Shown: piece by piece, positions 39,175-52,233 of the stretch
How positions within the stretch are numbered: the stretch's first letter is position 1
How the letters are laid out: every line of letters starts with the position of its first letter
DNA from: Himantopus leucocephalus
Lineage: Eukaryota; Chordata; Aves; Charadriiformes; Recurvirostridae
Reading direction: 5' to 3'
Assembly (NCBI GenBank): GCA_003993805.1
Contig: RSEF01000003.1
Coordinates: 109,001,531 to 109,065,530 of the forward strand
Length of the DNA stretch: 64,000 nucleotides
Notes under the pieces: model-generated
The model's database searches: none
The model's input: only the letters and a program-made list of their open reading frames with translations
Told to the model about the DNA's origin: nothing
Made by a program: the position numbers and the translations under genes

Positions 39175-41537
39175 CCTAAATGTCTCTTTCTGTCTAACCT
39201 GTTCAATAAGAAAGAAACATCCATTCTTCTATTTTTCATTAAGATATTTTCTTTAAAACCTTTCCTTGTTGATTATGTCACTTGGACATAGCGCTCTTTT
39301 CAGTTTGAGCAACTAGATATATTTCCTTCAGGCACCGGCATCTCTCATTGCTACTTTCCTCATTTGATTTGCCTAAATTATTATGCCATCCATCTAGTGG
39401 GTTTCCTTGGATGATCTTCTTTGAATATTTGCACACAGCAATCCTAAAATAGATGAAGATGCATAGTGGCCTGTATGTAGAACACACAGAAAGTAGCAGG
39501 CAGGGATCATTTATGAAATCTAATTTAACAGTACGCTGGTTAATGTTTGGATGCTGCCTATTTCTGTGCTGCTCATTGCAGTCTGTTGTTTTTCATGAAG
39601 TAGTTGCTTAGGATCTGCAATGCAGTAAAAGTCATTTTCACTTGACTGCAATTTTCTTGACATTTGTTTTAAATCCCAACACAATTCTCTCCATATATAT
39701 ATATGAAAAATATTTCTAATATCCTTTTTAGAGTACAATTTAGAGGTGATAATTGTTAATGACTAATGTATCTAGAGACATTACAGAAATTAATACACTA
39801 AATGGATCAGAAAAACATTTCTGGCAGAAAGAATCCACTGAAGACACAGAGCAGTTTTGAGATTCATATTATTCAAATCATGACCTCAAATGAACCATTG
39901 CAATGAGTTTTCTGGTGGCACAGCATGCAAAATAGTTCTTGCCCCCAGAATGATGCTAAGTTGTTATTTCACAGCGTGGAAACCTCACCAGTCTGTTGTA
40001 CTGTCTAAATGTAAATGATTTACAAACATAAATAATGAATGATTCTCTGTTTTGTCAACTTATGGAATATACTGACTGATTACAATAACACTATGGTAAA
40101 AGATGATAGATTGTTTCTTTACTGAGAATGTAATCACTTCCATTGCTTTACAGAGGAAAAACACAACCCCATGCATTAGTTCCAACTAGCTTGTACTCTA
40201 AAAGCTGAATATTAAAAACAAGTTACCAGAATGAAGTAATTCAATGAAGCAATTATTTCTGTTTACATACATTAAGTGAAGCCTCTAGGGTGCGTTAAGC
40301 TTGCAACCCAGTTGAGGATTCAATGACATTCAGCAGAGGAATGTGATAAGTAGGAGATGCAATTTTGTGTGAAGGGAAGGCATTAGAAGAGTGGTTAATT
40401 TAGGATACCTCTCAACATGAGTATTTTCTACTTTTCACAGATGCTCAACTGCTCACTAAATAGTGTGAACCTTTTGGCTATAAGACACTTCAATAAAATG
40501 GAAGTGTCATATTCTAGCACTATGAAGTCATTACAGCAAACGAGGAGGCTATGGGGGAGAGTCAGACCGCCTTCCTCAGTTGACCAACTTGGATGGCGCA
40601 GTGAACCAGAAATAGGTATCTGGAGCTAGTAGGGTGATTCAGATTGAATTACCTGAAAACCACTTAAGTTTCCTGCACATTCATTGGAGAGACTTTGGTT
40701 TCAGACTGATGATCTTGAACTTTAAGAACAGCGCTTAAAGCTGGCCAATGAGATACATAACAATGTGTCGGATCACTTGCTCCCTTCAGAGGGAGCAAAA
40801 AATGGCCACATAAGTTTGCCTCCTTCCGCTGAGGATTCAGAGTGTCAGGTCCTCTTCAAAAAGCACATGCATACACAGACAGGGAGCAGCAGAACAGCTT
40901 GTGAAAGAGCTCAAGGCCAACAGCACTCACCCGCTATGGATCAAATATAGCTGCAATCAAAAGAAATTCAAATCTCCATTCACCCATTCTTTGAAGCCTA
41001 TTATAGAAAGGTGGAAGGGGCAGGCAAGTTATTCTTCACCCTTCTCCCTGAGCCTGGGGGACTCTGCAATCAAGAATTCAAGAGTCAAGGCACAGAAGGA
41101 AAGCAAATAAGAAGCTGTGGGCACAGCCTAGTAGGCAGGGCAAGGAGGCAGAAGAAAGACGATGAGAACAATTTAAAGATAGAAGGCCTTTATTAACTTT
41201 GTTTTGCCCATGCACTCCCCAAAAGAAGTTACTGCAATAACATTCCTCCATTTATTCCCACAAAGCCTGACACTGTTTCTAAATAGGACACCATACACTT
41301 CAGTAGGGATTAGTCTGTGTAGCTTCTATTATATGTTTCACACTGAAGGATTACACTTGTTTCCTGCAAATGTGACTGTTATTAGTGTGCTAAGGGGTGA
41401 ACGAACAGATGGGAGAACAATAAATGGAGAAGTAGAGAGGATTCCTTTAGAAACCCAGAGTTCCTGAGGGATTATTTGTGGAGTTAATTTATTTTCCACA
41501 ATAAAGGATGATGATTAAGCAGAATTGACAGATAATG

Positions 41538-41562
41538 AGAGTTAGAGAGAGAGTTAGAGACT
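41538..41562. repeat. short GAGAGTTAGA simple repeat
   Basis: GAGAGTTAGAGAGAGAGTTA and flanking purines form an imperfect 8- to 14-bp simple repeat. No further significance is visible. Confidence 0.7.
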
Positions 41563-44500
41563 TAGTTCACTTGAATTCAAGTGGAAATTAAATGTGAAAC
41601 TGAATTTAAAATGACTTTATGAGGTGAAAATTGGAAGAATATTTGGTACAATATCATCCAACTCCTACTGTTCCATCCATGTTAATCCCTACTTTTAGTT
41701 TGAGAAATAAAATTTACAAGATACTGCGTTACAGATTGAGCAAGTGACAGGGACTGGATCCAAAATAACTACAAATACCTACCTGAATGTGACCCTAATT
41801 ATTTCTAAAATTTATTCATTAGTGGATACGGCAAAAACATATAAAAAGTATATTGCACTGCTTAAAGCAGGCACAAAATGTGTTGCTTGTTCTATATAAG
41901 AAACAAATAATTTGTCTCTTGAATATTTTTCTAAAATGTCTGTAGGAGAAAGTTCTAATGTGGGATATTTGGATATTCACATGGTCCTGAATTTAAAGGA
42001 AGACAAGGTACAAAAAAATCCCAAACCTGAATAAAGTGCTCCTAAGTCACTGCAAAGCCAGAAAAATACAGGAAAGTCTACAATTGGACCAAAGTACTAT
42101 TGGGACAATAACAGAAGCAGTTGAATAGCAAACTATATATAAACTGTTAAAACTTGCACAAAGATGATGTTGTACTAGACAAAATATTAAATTTTTCCCT
42201 TTCTCTAGTGGCTTCAACAAAATTTTCAACATGACCTGATAGTTCAAATTTAATAAAAAAAAATAATTAAATACATTAGTCAACTTTCTGAAGTCCAATA
42301 AATTTGCTAGTGTACAGAATCCTGCACAACTACTTCACGTAGAGAACTTCAGAAATTCAAACTTCATTCCACAGTTAATCACTAACTTTGTCTTGAACAG
42401 TAAACATGCAACAATTCTATCCTCTAAGCTTAATAGTCTCTGAGACATATATAAAACTGGATTTGAAACAGCAAAGAGAGAGCTGAAATGGGAAGAGAAT
42501 GGATATTTCAGCTGAAAAGACTTTTTTTGAAATCTCAGAAGCTATACTTAACAAAACTCTATGAAAACCTGCAAGACTCAAAATGCACTCTGGCTGATGG
42601 TGTCAGGGAAATGAGTGCGCAGTAAAGAATATAGGAGTAGCCGAAATAATAGGATCAAAAGACCATCTAGAAAAGTATCTTGTCCCGGGCACTGGACAAG
42701 TAGCAGATGCTGAGAAGGTTTACAACCAAGACAGCACAATATGAGACTTCTAGTACATTCTCTCATCACGGAGCAGACTCTGCCTCAAGAGCTGCCTAAT
42801 CCACAGCTATTGTCTTTTTATTTAATGCCCTCTAATGTCTTTTCCCTCCATGATTTCAAAAAAAACATGTTTTGAACCTATATTAAGCTTTTAACCTCTG
42901 CACATCCAAGGTTAATTTTGTAATGTAACTATGCCTGTGAGAAGAAGCGTCTCCTTCTGCTTGTTTTGAGTCTGTGTGCTGATAGTTTTATTTGGTTTAT
43001 TCTCCTTCTTGTGGAAAGGAAAGTGAACAATAAACCCTTATTCATCTTCCTTCTGCTGTTTATACACCAAATGACTTCTCAGTTATTTCATCCTAGCTAA
43101 AATGTCCTAATACATTTAGTGGTTACTCAAAAGCCCATCCACACTTTTGATCCTCCATGTCATCTTTCCAGTTGGGATGTTACTTCTGAGAAGCAGGGAA
43201 CGTAACTGCCTCCAAATGCAGGTGCACCATGGAGTTATACACCACCACGGTGAGGCTTTCTGACATGCTGTCTAATCCTTTTCAATTACCATCTATGCAA
43301 TGACGATTTGTGACTCAAAGATCTCATCTCTGGGTCCCAATAGTTAACTCAGAACTTATCCCTGCAAATAAAAAAGAAGTACTTTTATTTTTCCTGTGTG
43401 ACATATTACACTTGAGTTTTGTCAGCAATCCATTGCCTAGTGATTCAATATTGCAGACATCTGCAGTTCTCCACCATTAGCCATCATCTTTATTATCCCA
43501 ATTAATCAAGTCTCATAAGCAATTTTTTTCACCTCATTATTAATATTCATAAATATGTTGAACAGCACAAGTCACAGGTCAGACTTCCATGGAGTCTGTG
43601 AGCTACTTCCCTGCACAGTGAACACTTTAAAAGTCTGTTAAAACTAGAGATTTTTCAGGTTATCACAATTTTTTGAAGACACTGATAAGAGATAACCTGA
43701 AGTTAACCATCTAGTCTCAGAATTGTTATTAAGGGAACAATTTAGCTCATTCAAAGAGAAGTGCCCAAATTTGCTCTAGCCATCTCTACACATCCAAAGG
43801 ATGTGTCTGTCCCTCTTCACTGACTTCAGAAGACCTGGATGACTAGCCTAGACCAGAACTTGAGCTTTCAGGTAGGTATAATGAGGAGAGATGAATACTG
43901 TCTTTCTGATGAATACTTTCTTTCATTACCTTACTTACATCCAAAAATCTGTGGCCAGAGCACAGGGCTGGAAAAAAGCTCCCTTGCAATGCAATTTGGT
44001 TTTTGATTCTCTTCATAATCAATAACTTCCATCTCTGTGGGGTTTTTTTTGTTTCTTTTTTTTTTTGCCTAATTAGCAATAACCATTAAAACCACATCAC
44101 TTCTTTGAAGTGGATTTTTTTTCTTATTCCTAATCGTTACTACTCAAGTAGTTGGGTTTATTTGTATTTAAATTAGACTTAATTTGATGTATTCTAGAAA
44201 GTAGAATTGTTTTTGTATTTACCAGACATCAGCTGGATTTGGATGAGAAAGGCTGAATCTATATAACCAAATAAACCCCAGCAAACACACAAACACACAA
44301 ACATCTCAGATATTAAATTTCAGACCAGGCTGACCCATGCCATTACTAAAACTAATGCTTTACCTTTGCGTTTGTAAGCAAATGTTTCATACCGTAAACA
44401 GTATTACAGGTAGTTGCAGACAAGAATATCATAAGCCACATAATAATGAGAATCTTTGCACTCACTTAAACCACATTTCAGTCTGATTTCAGTTAGCATA

Positions 44501-44713
44501 TGCATCAGGAGAAAGGCCATAAAGCGTTACAGATTCTGCGTGAAGAACGTGTGAGCTCCCAAAGGGAACTGGGGTATCAGCATTACAATGCAATACACTG
44601 CTTCTGTCAGTCACATGCAGACAGGGATCTTTAGCTTCAGTAAATTCATATATTCCAGAAGACAAAGTGGGAAGGGGGAAGTACTGTGGGAGAGACACAG
44701 CACCACCACACAC

Positions 44714-44745
44714 CTAACCCNCCCCCCCCCCCCAAAAAAAAAAAA
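44714..44745. other. single N inside poly-C/poly-A junction
   Basis: One N at 44721 sits just before a run of 12 C and 12 A. Such isolated Ns beside homopolymers usually mark uncertain base calling. Reading frames crossing it are unreliable. Confidence 0.9.
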
Positions 44746-47700
44746 GGGAAAGAAAAAAGAAATATTTCTTACTCCCAGGTGTGGAGAACTGAGAAATATC
44801 TGCATTTTACTTATTACTCACACTTAAATGCACAATATCTGCATTAAAATGCAGATATGTGTAATTCAATATAGATCTCCAATGGCTTCCTTGCTAGCAA
44901 ATACATTACTATAGGGGTGTTAAGGAATCAAGAGAGGAAACAAAACAACCAAGGCCCAAAATATCTCAATGCAAAATAGAAAGTCTAATAGCTATTATGT
45001 AATTATCTTATTCCTCAACATATTAGCCTATACCTGCATTTTTTGCCTCAAGGCTAGAAGTATGGGCCTACCTTTAGTTTATATTAGATGCAGGTGTACC
45101 TACATTTCAGATCTCTGTCCCTGGTTATTTAGATGATGTCTATCTGGGTGAGGCAGACCCTTGCTTTCATACCTCTTTCCTCAAGGTGTACGTGCATTTT
45201 TATCAGATCACCAGAGCAAAATACAAAAAAACAGCCCAGGGAACACAAACTTTTTCTTCTTTTTCCAGTAAGTTCCCAAACCCCTTTTGTGCTTCCTGCT
45301 TTCCTTCTGGTCCTGCTGCTCATCCACCGGGTCCCCAAGAAGGGACCAATATGCCTTATATTTCTACGTAAGCATATGGAAAGTTTTTCCTATAATTTTT
45401 TTTTGTTTGTTTCTTGTAGCTCATAGGAGTCTTAGGTTTAGATCAGCCCCACAGATTTACTGTATGAAGATGATCCTCTGGAAAGCAATCACCTGAAGAA
45501 TTTAAAACAACATTCTGTATTATTAGATACAAAGTCTAATCCTGGTTAGTCTTTATTAGGGAATGGAAAGTTTCAGTCTTTGGGCTCTTCTGCTTTTGGA
45601 AGCTAAAACCAAGAGTTTCAGAAGCAATTTATTACCTTGAATGTCCATGTCAGACCCAGCAAAACCAGTTGTGTGAAATCATCTTTTCCTGAAAATTTAT
45701 TTTTATGATTTCAATGTCAGGAGATGAAGATAGCCAAAATCATTTATTGATTCAGTGTCACATTGCTCGGGTTTTTTTTAAGTTTCAATCTAAACTCAAG
45801 AAACCTTTGATTTGCTGGTTTTTTTTTAAGACCTGAGTCTATAGCAATTTTAAAACAAGCTAGTGGAAGTTGTGAGCAGTTCGCACCTATGAAAGTCGGG
45901 ACTGATCTGTAGGTAAAGCACAAAGAGAAAATTAAATTGAAGAAACTATTGCAGACATCATTTGGAACTGTTGACCTTACCTTGGCATTCAATTTGTGCT
46001 TTACATGCATGTTAAACATAAAAAATCCAAAGATGCCAAGAGAAGATAATAGAGGAGTAGAGCAAAAATTAGAATAAAATGAGAAATAAAAGAGGAATAA
46101 GACACTTGTTAAGAGAGGAATCTCATTAACAATGAGCTGGTCCAAATGTTTCTGTCTCTCTCCATCTGAGAACTGTCATCTCAGAAGAGATTATAAACAT
46201 GTAAAAGAAATTGCAATGCCAACTTTTGTTTCTTTCCCCTGCACTCATACAGAATAAAGGGTTTCCAACGCAGGTTCCTTGAAACCTCCCGGAAGTTTCT
46301 TCAAACTGAGGAGCAATTGCTTGTTTGAACATGCCTGTTTATTTTCAGTGTGAGGTACAGGACAGTCAATGAGAAGTGGTGGCCCTCAAATTCATTAAAG
46401 AAAGCAGAACTGCAACTCCAAACCGATATGTTGATAAGGTGCAGACATCTGAACCTAAGGTGTGTCTTTATTCTAATACATCATCAGAAAAAAAAAAAAA
46501 ATTGTTCACATTTTGCAGTTTGTTTATTCAACTATAAACAATGCTGAAGAACTGTATGTTCTCAAAACAGGGTTTATAATATGCAACAAACTCTAATTGT
46601 TGCATATTTTCTTGCATTTCCCCTTAAAAAATCAATACAAACAATTCCATGCAGTTTTCAATTAAAGTCTTCTTCATATCAGAATCTCCTTGTTTGTGTT
46701 TTACTACAAGTAATTCTGACGAGTTTTTTAAAAAATAATACACACCTGACAATTTGTTCTTTGTTCTACTACTGCTACGTAAGAGAGAAAAATGTGGGTG
46801 GTATTTTCAAACGTGGAGACTTTGAACTTTTGATGACTAAGTGACTGTCCTCACTCTTCTTGAAGACATTTGTACATTAGCAACTGATATAAAACTGGTC
46901 ACTCTAACCTGTTCTGGAAGTTGTAGCTCTTTGGATTCCAAACTTGGCTCTAATAGCTTTATTTTGTGCACCTATCTTCCAAACACATTTTAGGGGCCTG
47001 GGAAGCCAACACTCATAAAGTTTCTAAGTTTGTTTCTAATTTCTAGGGATATGTTAGAATTTATTTCTAAAGCTTATTTTGTTTAAATAAATCTAGGGAC
47101 TTATTTTGTGTGGGAAAATCACATTGAAGGAGTACATTTATCCTCTCTTCACTGCCTATACTAGTATTTACTGTTCTGGCTTACTGAAACTTCGAGGTGA
47201 GTTGAAGTCTTTATAAAATGTGCTGATTACTATCCCTGTATTTTTTTTAAGACCAATGTCTTGCTGTTGATTTCCAGTGAAAATTAAAATAAAAAAGGTA
47301 AAAACAAACTGATTTAGCTGAGAGCACTTTAGTGCATTCTACATAATTGTTAAACATTTGTAGAGTTAAGTCTTCCTGTTAGGAATGCATTAGCATTTAA
47401 TAAATAAAGATGCAGCACTTTGGTTTTCATTTTGAAGAACCTTGAGCCATAAAAGCGCATTGTGAAGCAGAGATGTAATTACAGTACATCCAGCAGCAAA
47501 GTCACTACACATTTGATTTCTTCTTCCTAATTGTCTATCTGAAATCCAGTGAAGTTCTGACATGCAAAGTGCTTTCCATTTCAAGTGTTTGACTTTTTAG
47601 TGAGATAATATTTAAGACAGAGTATGCACATCTTCTAGTTGCCACGGATACAAGAATATTGAATTTATGAGCAACACAACGGAGTTTGAAAGCCTGAAAT

Positions 47701-47918
47701 CAAAATGAAGTTAGAAATTATTTCAGTTAGGCAACAAAACTTGATCTCAAAATACACAGCAATGTACAATGTATAATAACAAAACATAGAGCAAGATGAG
47801 TGTTGTTATGGGTGGCTTAATTTCTTACATTGTCTTCTGGTAAGAAAATTCCAGTATCACTGAGTTAAGAAAAGCTTACATTCAAGTAAAATGCAAAGAA
47901 CAGTAAAGATCATTTAGA

Positions 47919-48130
47919 ATCATAGAATCATAGAATCATAGAATCATAGAATCGTTANNNNNNNNNNNNNNNNNNNNNNNNNNNNNNNNNNNNNNNNNNN
48001 NNNNNNNNNNNNNNNNNNNNNNNNNNNNNNNNNNNNNNNNNNNNNNNNNNNNNNNNNCCAAGCCTGTAGCGCTGCATGGGGCTGGTGTGACCCAAGTGCA
48101 AGACCCAGCACTTGGCCTTGTCGAACCTCA
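47919..48130 (-). mobile_element. CR1 LINE fragment, minus strand, split by a gap
   Basis: The left side is the CR1 3' octamer tail: CATAGAAT repeated about four times and then CGTTA (47921-47957). After the gap, 48058-48130 matches the RT region of the copy at 38.8-39.2 kb: CCAAGCCTGTAGCGCTGCAT, then TGTGACCCAAGTGCA and CTTGGCCTTGTCGAACCTCA. The element ends at about 48130, where the other copy continues, so it is 5'-truncated there. The middle is hidden by 100 Ns. Both copies belong to the same subfamily. Confidence 0.93.
47958..48057. other. assembly gap (100 N) inside CR1
   Basis: Exactly 100 Ns, the usual placeholder for unknown length. The flanks align with 38843 and 38985 of the related minus-strand CR1, where 141 bp separate the same points. 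The real missing piece is therefore probably about 140 bp if this copy has the same internal deletion, and several hundred bases if it does not. Confidence 0.97.
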
Positions 48131-49700
48131 AATAACTCAGATAAATGCCAAAACCTGGTTATTCCATATGCATATTATGCTATAAGCATCTATTTAGTAT
48201 ATTCACCCTTGAAAAAATAGAAAGAGGTTTTGTAGAAGCGTTTCAAACAGCACTATGCACAGCCAGCCCTGATGTGAGTAGCATGTGTCTTGCAACACTC
48301 CCTCTCTGGCTCTGTGCCTTACCCAGGGTATTGAGTGAAGGCAACACCTGGCTAAGGTACAGTACACATAATCTCCTTCCTGATAGCTAAGGCTGTAAAT
48401 ATGTTAGCATTTTGGTTTGGAGTAGTAGCAAGGTCAGGAAGCCAATCATCCTTATTTCACATTCATTCATAGCAGTTTTGATACAGGTTGTTTTCAAAGG
48501 CAACTATACCAGAGACTCTACTTCAAATATGCATCTAATACTCTCCAAATCCCAAAGGAGACATAAGAATTTGAACTAATGGTTGGTAACTTTAGTCAGC
48601 TCTCATCCACATGCATGGTGAGAATGTTTGGTTCTGATTAAATTAATTCTGAGTTAAATCCCCCAAACCACATACAGTGTAGATGTAGGGTCCAGCTGCC
48701 TCCCTCTTCTGATCTGCTCCTACTGTACCAAAGCAATTCCTACTGTAGACATAGCCAGAGTAAATTCTGGGATCACTCAAGGGATCACACCCTTCTTTTA
48801 GAATGGGATCAACTATATCTAGGCAATTTCTGGCAGAGTATTTTTAATGTGTTCCCAAAAACTCTACAGCTTCCATGGGCTTGTCTTATTCCTGTCTTCT
48901 GTTATTGTCCCTATTTTTTTTAACCTCTAAGCTGAGTCATTCCCATATTCAAATCTGTTACTTCTTTCCACCATCCACATAGAAAACAAATTATTGACCT
49001 CCTCTTTATTGGAGCTTTCTACTTGAAAATTGTTAGCATGCGTGGCTCCCCCATAGTTTTTGCCTTGTTATTCTGTACAATCTCAGTCTGTGTAATCTTC
49101 CTTAAGAGAAGCAAATTAAGAAGAAAGACTCCAACACTTTCAAGGGTTGAGCCCATTTCTCTAAGTCTCGGTCCAATGCTTTAATCACAAGACTGTCCTT
49201 CCTTCCTGACATGGTGACTGCCTTGCAAGGTCATTGTGTTCAGATTAGAAGTAATTTTAATTTTTCATGTGAAAAATTGCTGAGCCTTCAGAGGAAGCAT
49301 TTAGATTCAAAATATTCATTTTCAAAGTATTTTTTTCATTTTTTCTTTTTTTTAATGATCCAAAACTAATCTTCACAAACATCATGCTTCAAAAAAAAAC
49401 CCCAAAACAAACAAATACCCAATACATAATATTGAACTGAAAAATAGAAACAATAGTTTTTTAGTCAGTTTACAAGTTGTTTTTTTCCCAACCAGATAAC
49501 ATTTCAGTTTTGCCAAAAACTCAAAAATCTGCAGATTTTTTTTTTTTGTAAAAAAAGCCCTGGATCTTCTAATCTGGAACTTCGAAATTGCAGTTTCTGA
49601 AAACTGACTACTATTAATCTTTCTGTTTTAAATTATTTTTGCTTTAATAGCTCTATCAAAATATATTACGTAGGATAGGCAAATAGAGACATTCATGCAT
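48131..49700. other. AT-rich non-coding DNA
   Basis: No recognisable gene or repeat. The only ORF above 80 codons (48145-48390, plus) has no family signature. Confidence 0.55.
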
Positions 49701-49841
49701 TGGGTTTGATTTTGGAGGCTTTTATTAACGTCACAATTGAAATTACAGTTTGACTGGCAGTTCATATGCCTTGCTGTTTGTCATTTCTCGAAGTCTGACC
49801 AGTCCGATGAGAAACGGCACGTGGGACAGAGCTCCCAAGCT
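49700..49841 (-). CDS. candidate terminal exon of an unidentified minus-strand gene
   Basis: On the minus strand a pyrimidine-rich tract ending TTTATATTTCAG abuts 49841. The exon then reads in frame for 32 codons to a TAA at 49743-49745 (begins SLGALSHVPF, ends ELPVKL). An AATAAA lies at 49721-49726, about 17 bases after the stop, giving a very short 3' UTR. The exon has more CpG (CACGTG, CCG, TCGG, TTCGAG) than its AT-rich surroundings, as conserved exons often do. Its frame is phase-compatible with the donor at 51675. The other two frames are also open for at least 19 codons, so coding status is not proven. I do not recognise the peptide. Confidence 0.3.
49721..49726 (-). promoter_or_regulatory. 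candidate polyadenylation signal AATAAA
   Basis: AATAAA on the minus strand about 17 bases downstream of the TAA of the candidate terminal exon; cleavage would be expected near 49700-49710. AATAAA is common in AT-rich DNA, so the position relative to the stop codon is the only support. Confidence 0.3.
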
Positions 49842-51674
49842 CTGAAATATAAAAAAGGGGTTACAATTGAGGAAATCAAAGTGTAATATATAAAATCTGA
49901 ATTTCAATTGTCAAACCATTTACTAATTAAATTATATTTAGATAGCTAAGTGAAGCATCTCTTGAATTAGAAGCAGACGTGAACATAGGGTATTCTAAAT
50001 ATACAAAGCCTGTTGTAATTGACACAAGCACAGCAGAGAAAAATGTGATTCCCAAAGACAACTGTTCAGAGTGTTTGAGGAATGAAAATAAGTTGGAAGG
50101 ATGTGTGCTCATGTAAACTATGTATGTAACAGCCAACTTTTTCTAAATTCTGTGGATTTTTTTGTCTTCTATTTTAACAAATATACTGAGGAAAATGCAC
50201 AGGTGTTAAGCTAAAGGCTGACTAGAAGTTTGCATGGGAGTTTGAATTTTTTTTCAGACCAGGAGAACAAAAAAAGTCCCTTTGGATGGAACACATCCTC
50301 ACACACAGTTTTTCTGGTAGTTCCTATTTTTCAATTCAATCTCAGAGCTCCACAGTAAAGTGTCTAGCTGCAAAGATCCCCTTGTGAGCTTCATGATGAC
50401 CCCTTAAATGTTCTTTTTGAGCAAGCATCCCAAAGTGTAGCTCCATGTGAGTTGCTCTCTTGTTTTGTAACTGCAGGGACTGTTCAGGCAAACATCACAA
50501 TATGCCACGTGTCAAGCCCACCACCAGCCTGCACTCCATACCCGTAGAGTTGCTTGCTGTCATTGCCTGACAGGAGTTGCTCCTACATCATGGCTTGTCC
50601 TTGAAGATCCACAGTATCTACCATTCCCATTGGCCCTTGGGATACTGACCTGTGACTCATCGGGTCAGAAATGGAGGGTAGTCTGATCTATGAGATGTGT
50701 CCTGTGCCTTATTTAGGTTTACGGTTTGGAATAAATCAGTGCTTTTGGGGTTGTTAGGTTGTGTGTTTTCGTGCTGACCCAGAAGGTGACCAGGAAGCAG
50801 ACAGTGACTCAGACATTGTCTCATCAGCATCCTCCTGGGTCTGAGGTGGGAGGAGCATATCCATTGCTAAGGGGACTGTCTCCTATCCAGAGAGGAAGAT
50901 GTAGAGACAAGTTTTGCAGAAAGCATGTTTCCTCCACACACAACGTAAGCAGTATATACAGTCCAAGGAGGGGATGTATTTCTGCATTTACCTGTGTAAA
51001 TTAAAGTCACTCCTTTTCTTCTATTAGAATAGCTGGTAATGACTCTAATTGATGTTTGTCTCTTATGATGCCATCATTTGTGCCTCACACTTCTTCGGGG
51101 CTAAAAGGTTTAAGAAACACAAATCTGTGGTAATAAGTATGCCATTTATTCCTTTCTGCTTGGAAGATCCATAAATTCATGCCTTTCCACCCCCTACTGG
51201 AATATCTAACGACAAATGAGTTAAATAAGGCATTTAGAATTGGCTTAATTACTGCTGAAACTGAGGGAAAAGGTTAAGGATGGAGCTCACACTGAAATTT
51301 TCTTTCAGTGCTTTTAAACTGAATTTCTATTTTTCTGTTTTCTATTTTTATTCACCCCTTTTGTTTCTGCTTCAGCTTCTAATAATTGTGGGGGTTTTTG
51401 CAAGGCATAAATAAAAGCTCTTAATACACATGGCAACAACTGTGTGTGAGAATAACTGACATTCAAAGGTTTTAACATTTTCTTTCTTGCTACCAGTTCA
51501 AAAGCATATCACCATCTAGTTTAGGACAATTAAACACACGTACTAAGGTCTGATTGCAGGGGATTAACAAAACTGCTTCTAACCAGAGCTCAGCTGTGGC
51601 TTTATTCCGTTTGTGCGCTGTGTTCACTTATGTTCCTACACAGTCAAGTCCCATTTCTCACCTTTTTAACTTAC

Positions 51675-51967
51675 ACAAGCACTGAAATTACCTTTAGAAA
51701 CCACACTAACAGAACAAAGTCTAGCCCGGCCTGTTCCATTTTGTTCTTCTTTATTGAATTGAGCCTCAAAATTGCCCGTTGCATAAGAATACGTGACTAG
51801 ACTGTCACATTGCGGAAGCCTGTTTGGTATGCATCTCACGTCTTCCCCAGGCTTTCTATCACTTCGTGCTGACAGCATGAATGGATGCAAAGATTTACTG
51901 ACTGACACTGCAAAGTTGCCATTGTCAGGAGAGGCAGACACCCTAATGATGTGCAGCATTGCTGAAC
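51675..51967 (-). CDS. candidate internal exon of an unidentified minus-strand gene
   Basis: A very strong acceptor precedes 51967 on the minus strand: about 35 bases of nearly pure pyrimidine ending CCTTTTAG. One frame is open through the whole 293 bases and contains an ATG eleven to nine bases in (51957-51959, MLHIIRV...). The donor TGT|GTAAGT at 51675/51674 leaves phase 0, matching the open frame of the terminal exon. An alternative donor AAAG|GTAATT lies at 51692. Exon B plus the terminal exon would encode about 127 residues from that ATG. The predicted product has no signal peptide, domain or motif I recognise; it is Ser/Val-rich with a basic ARSDRKPGEDVRC stretch. CpG density is raised over background. 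No homology is claimed. Confidence 0.3.
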
Positions 51968-52233
51968 CTAAAAGGGAGAAGGAAGGGAGAAACAGAGAGA
52001 GAGACATTGTTTCCATGGCTACACAATAATACTCCTTCCATACCTCTTCTTCTTACTGCCTTGCCATCTGTGTCCATTCTGCAGATAGCAGTTGATTATG
52101 TCTCATTAAAATATTTAATGACTCCCAAGTTATTAATTAGTGAAGGTTCAAATAGGATTGTGCCTTGCTGTAAACATTACTCATACAGTAATCTTGAAAA
52201 ATATTATATAAAGCAAATAATATCATGCTGTAC

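Larger units (their letters stand above)
39175..47915. other. AT-rich non-coding DNA
   Basis: No recognisable gene or long repeat in about 8.7 kb. The 40.4-41.2 kb part has overlapping plus-strand ORFs of 60-70 codons in three frames without any family signature, pointing to low stop density rather than a gene. Simple repeats include a short AT run near 39696-39706, GAGAGTTAGA copies at about 41538-41560, and ACACAAAC copies at about 44284-44303. Confidence 0.55.

Noticed and set aside
40417..41196. Cluster of plus-strand ORFs as a multi-exon gene
   Set aside because: Three frames are alternately open without splice-site pairs or recognisable motifs; no consistent gene model could be made.
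46486..46502. Poly-A run as a retrocopy tail
   Set aside because: No recognisable coding sequence lies upstream and no flanking duplication is visible; simple homopolymer.
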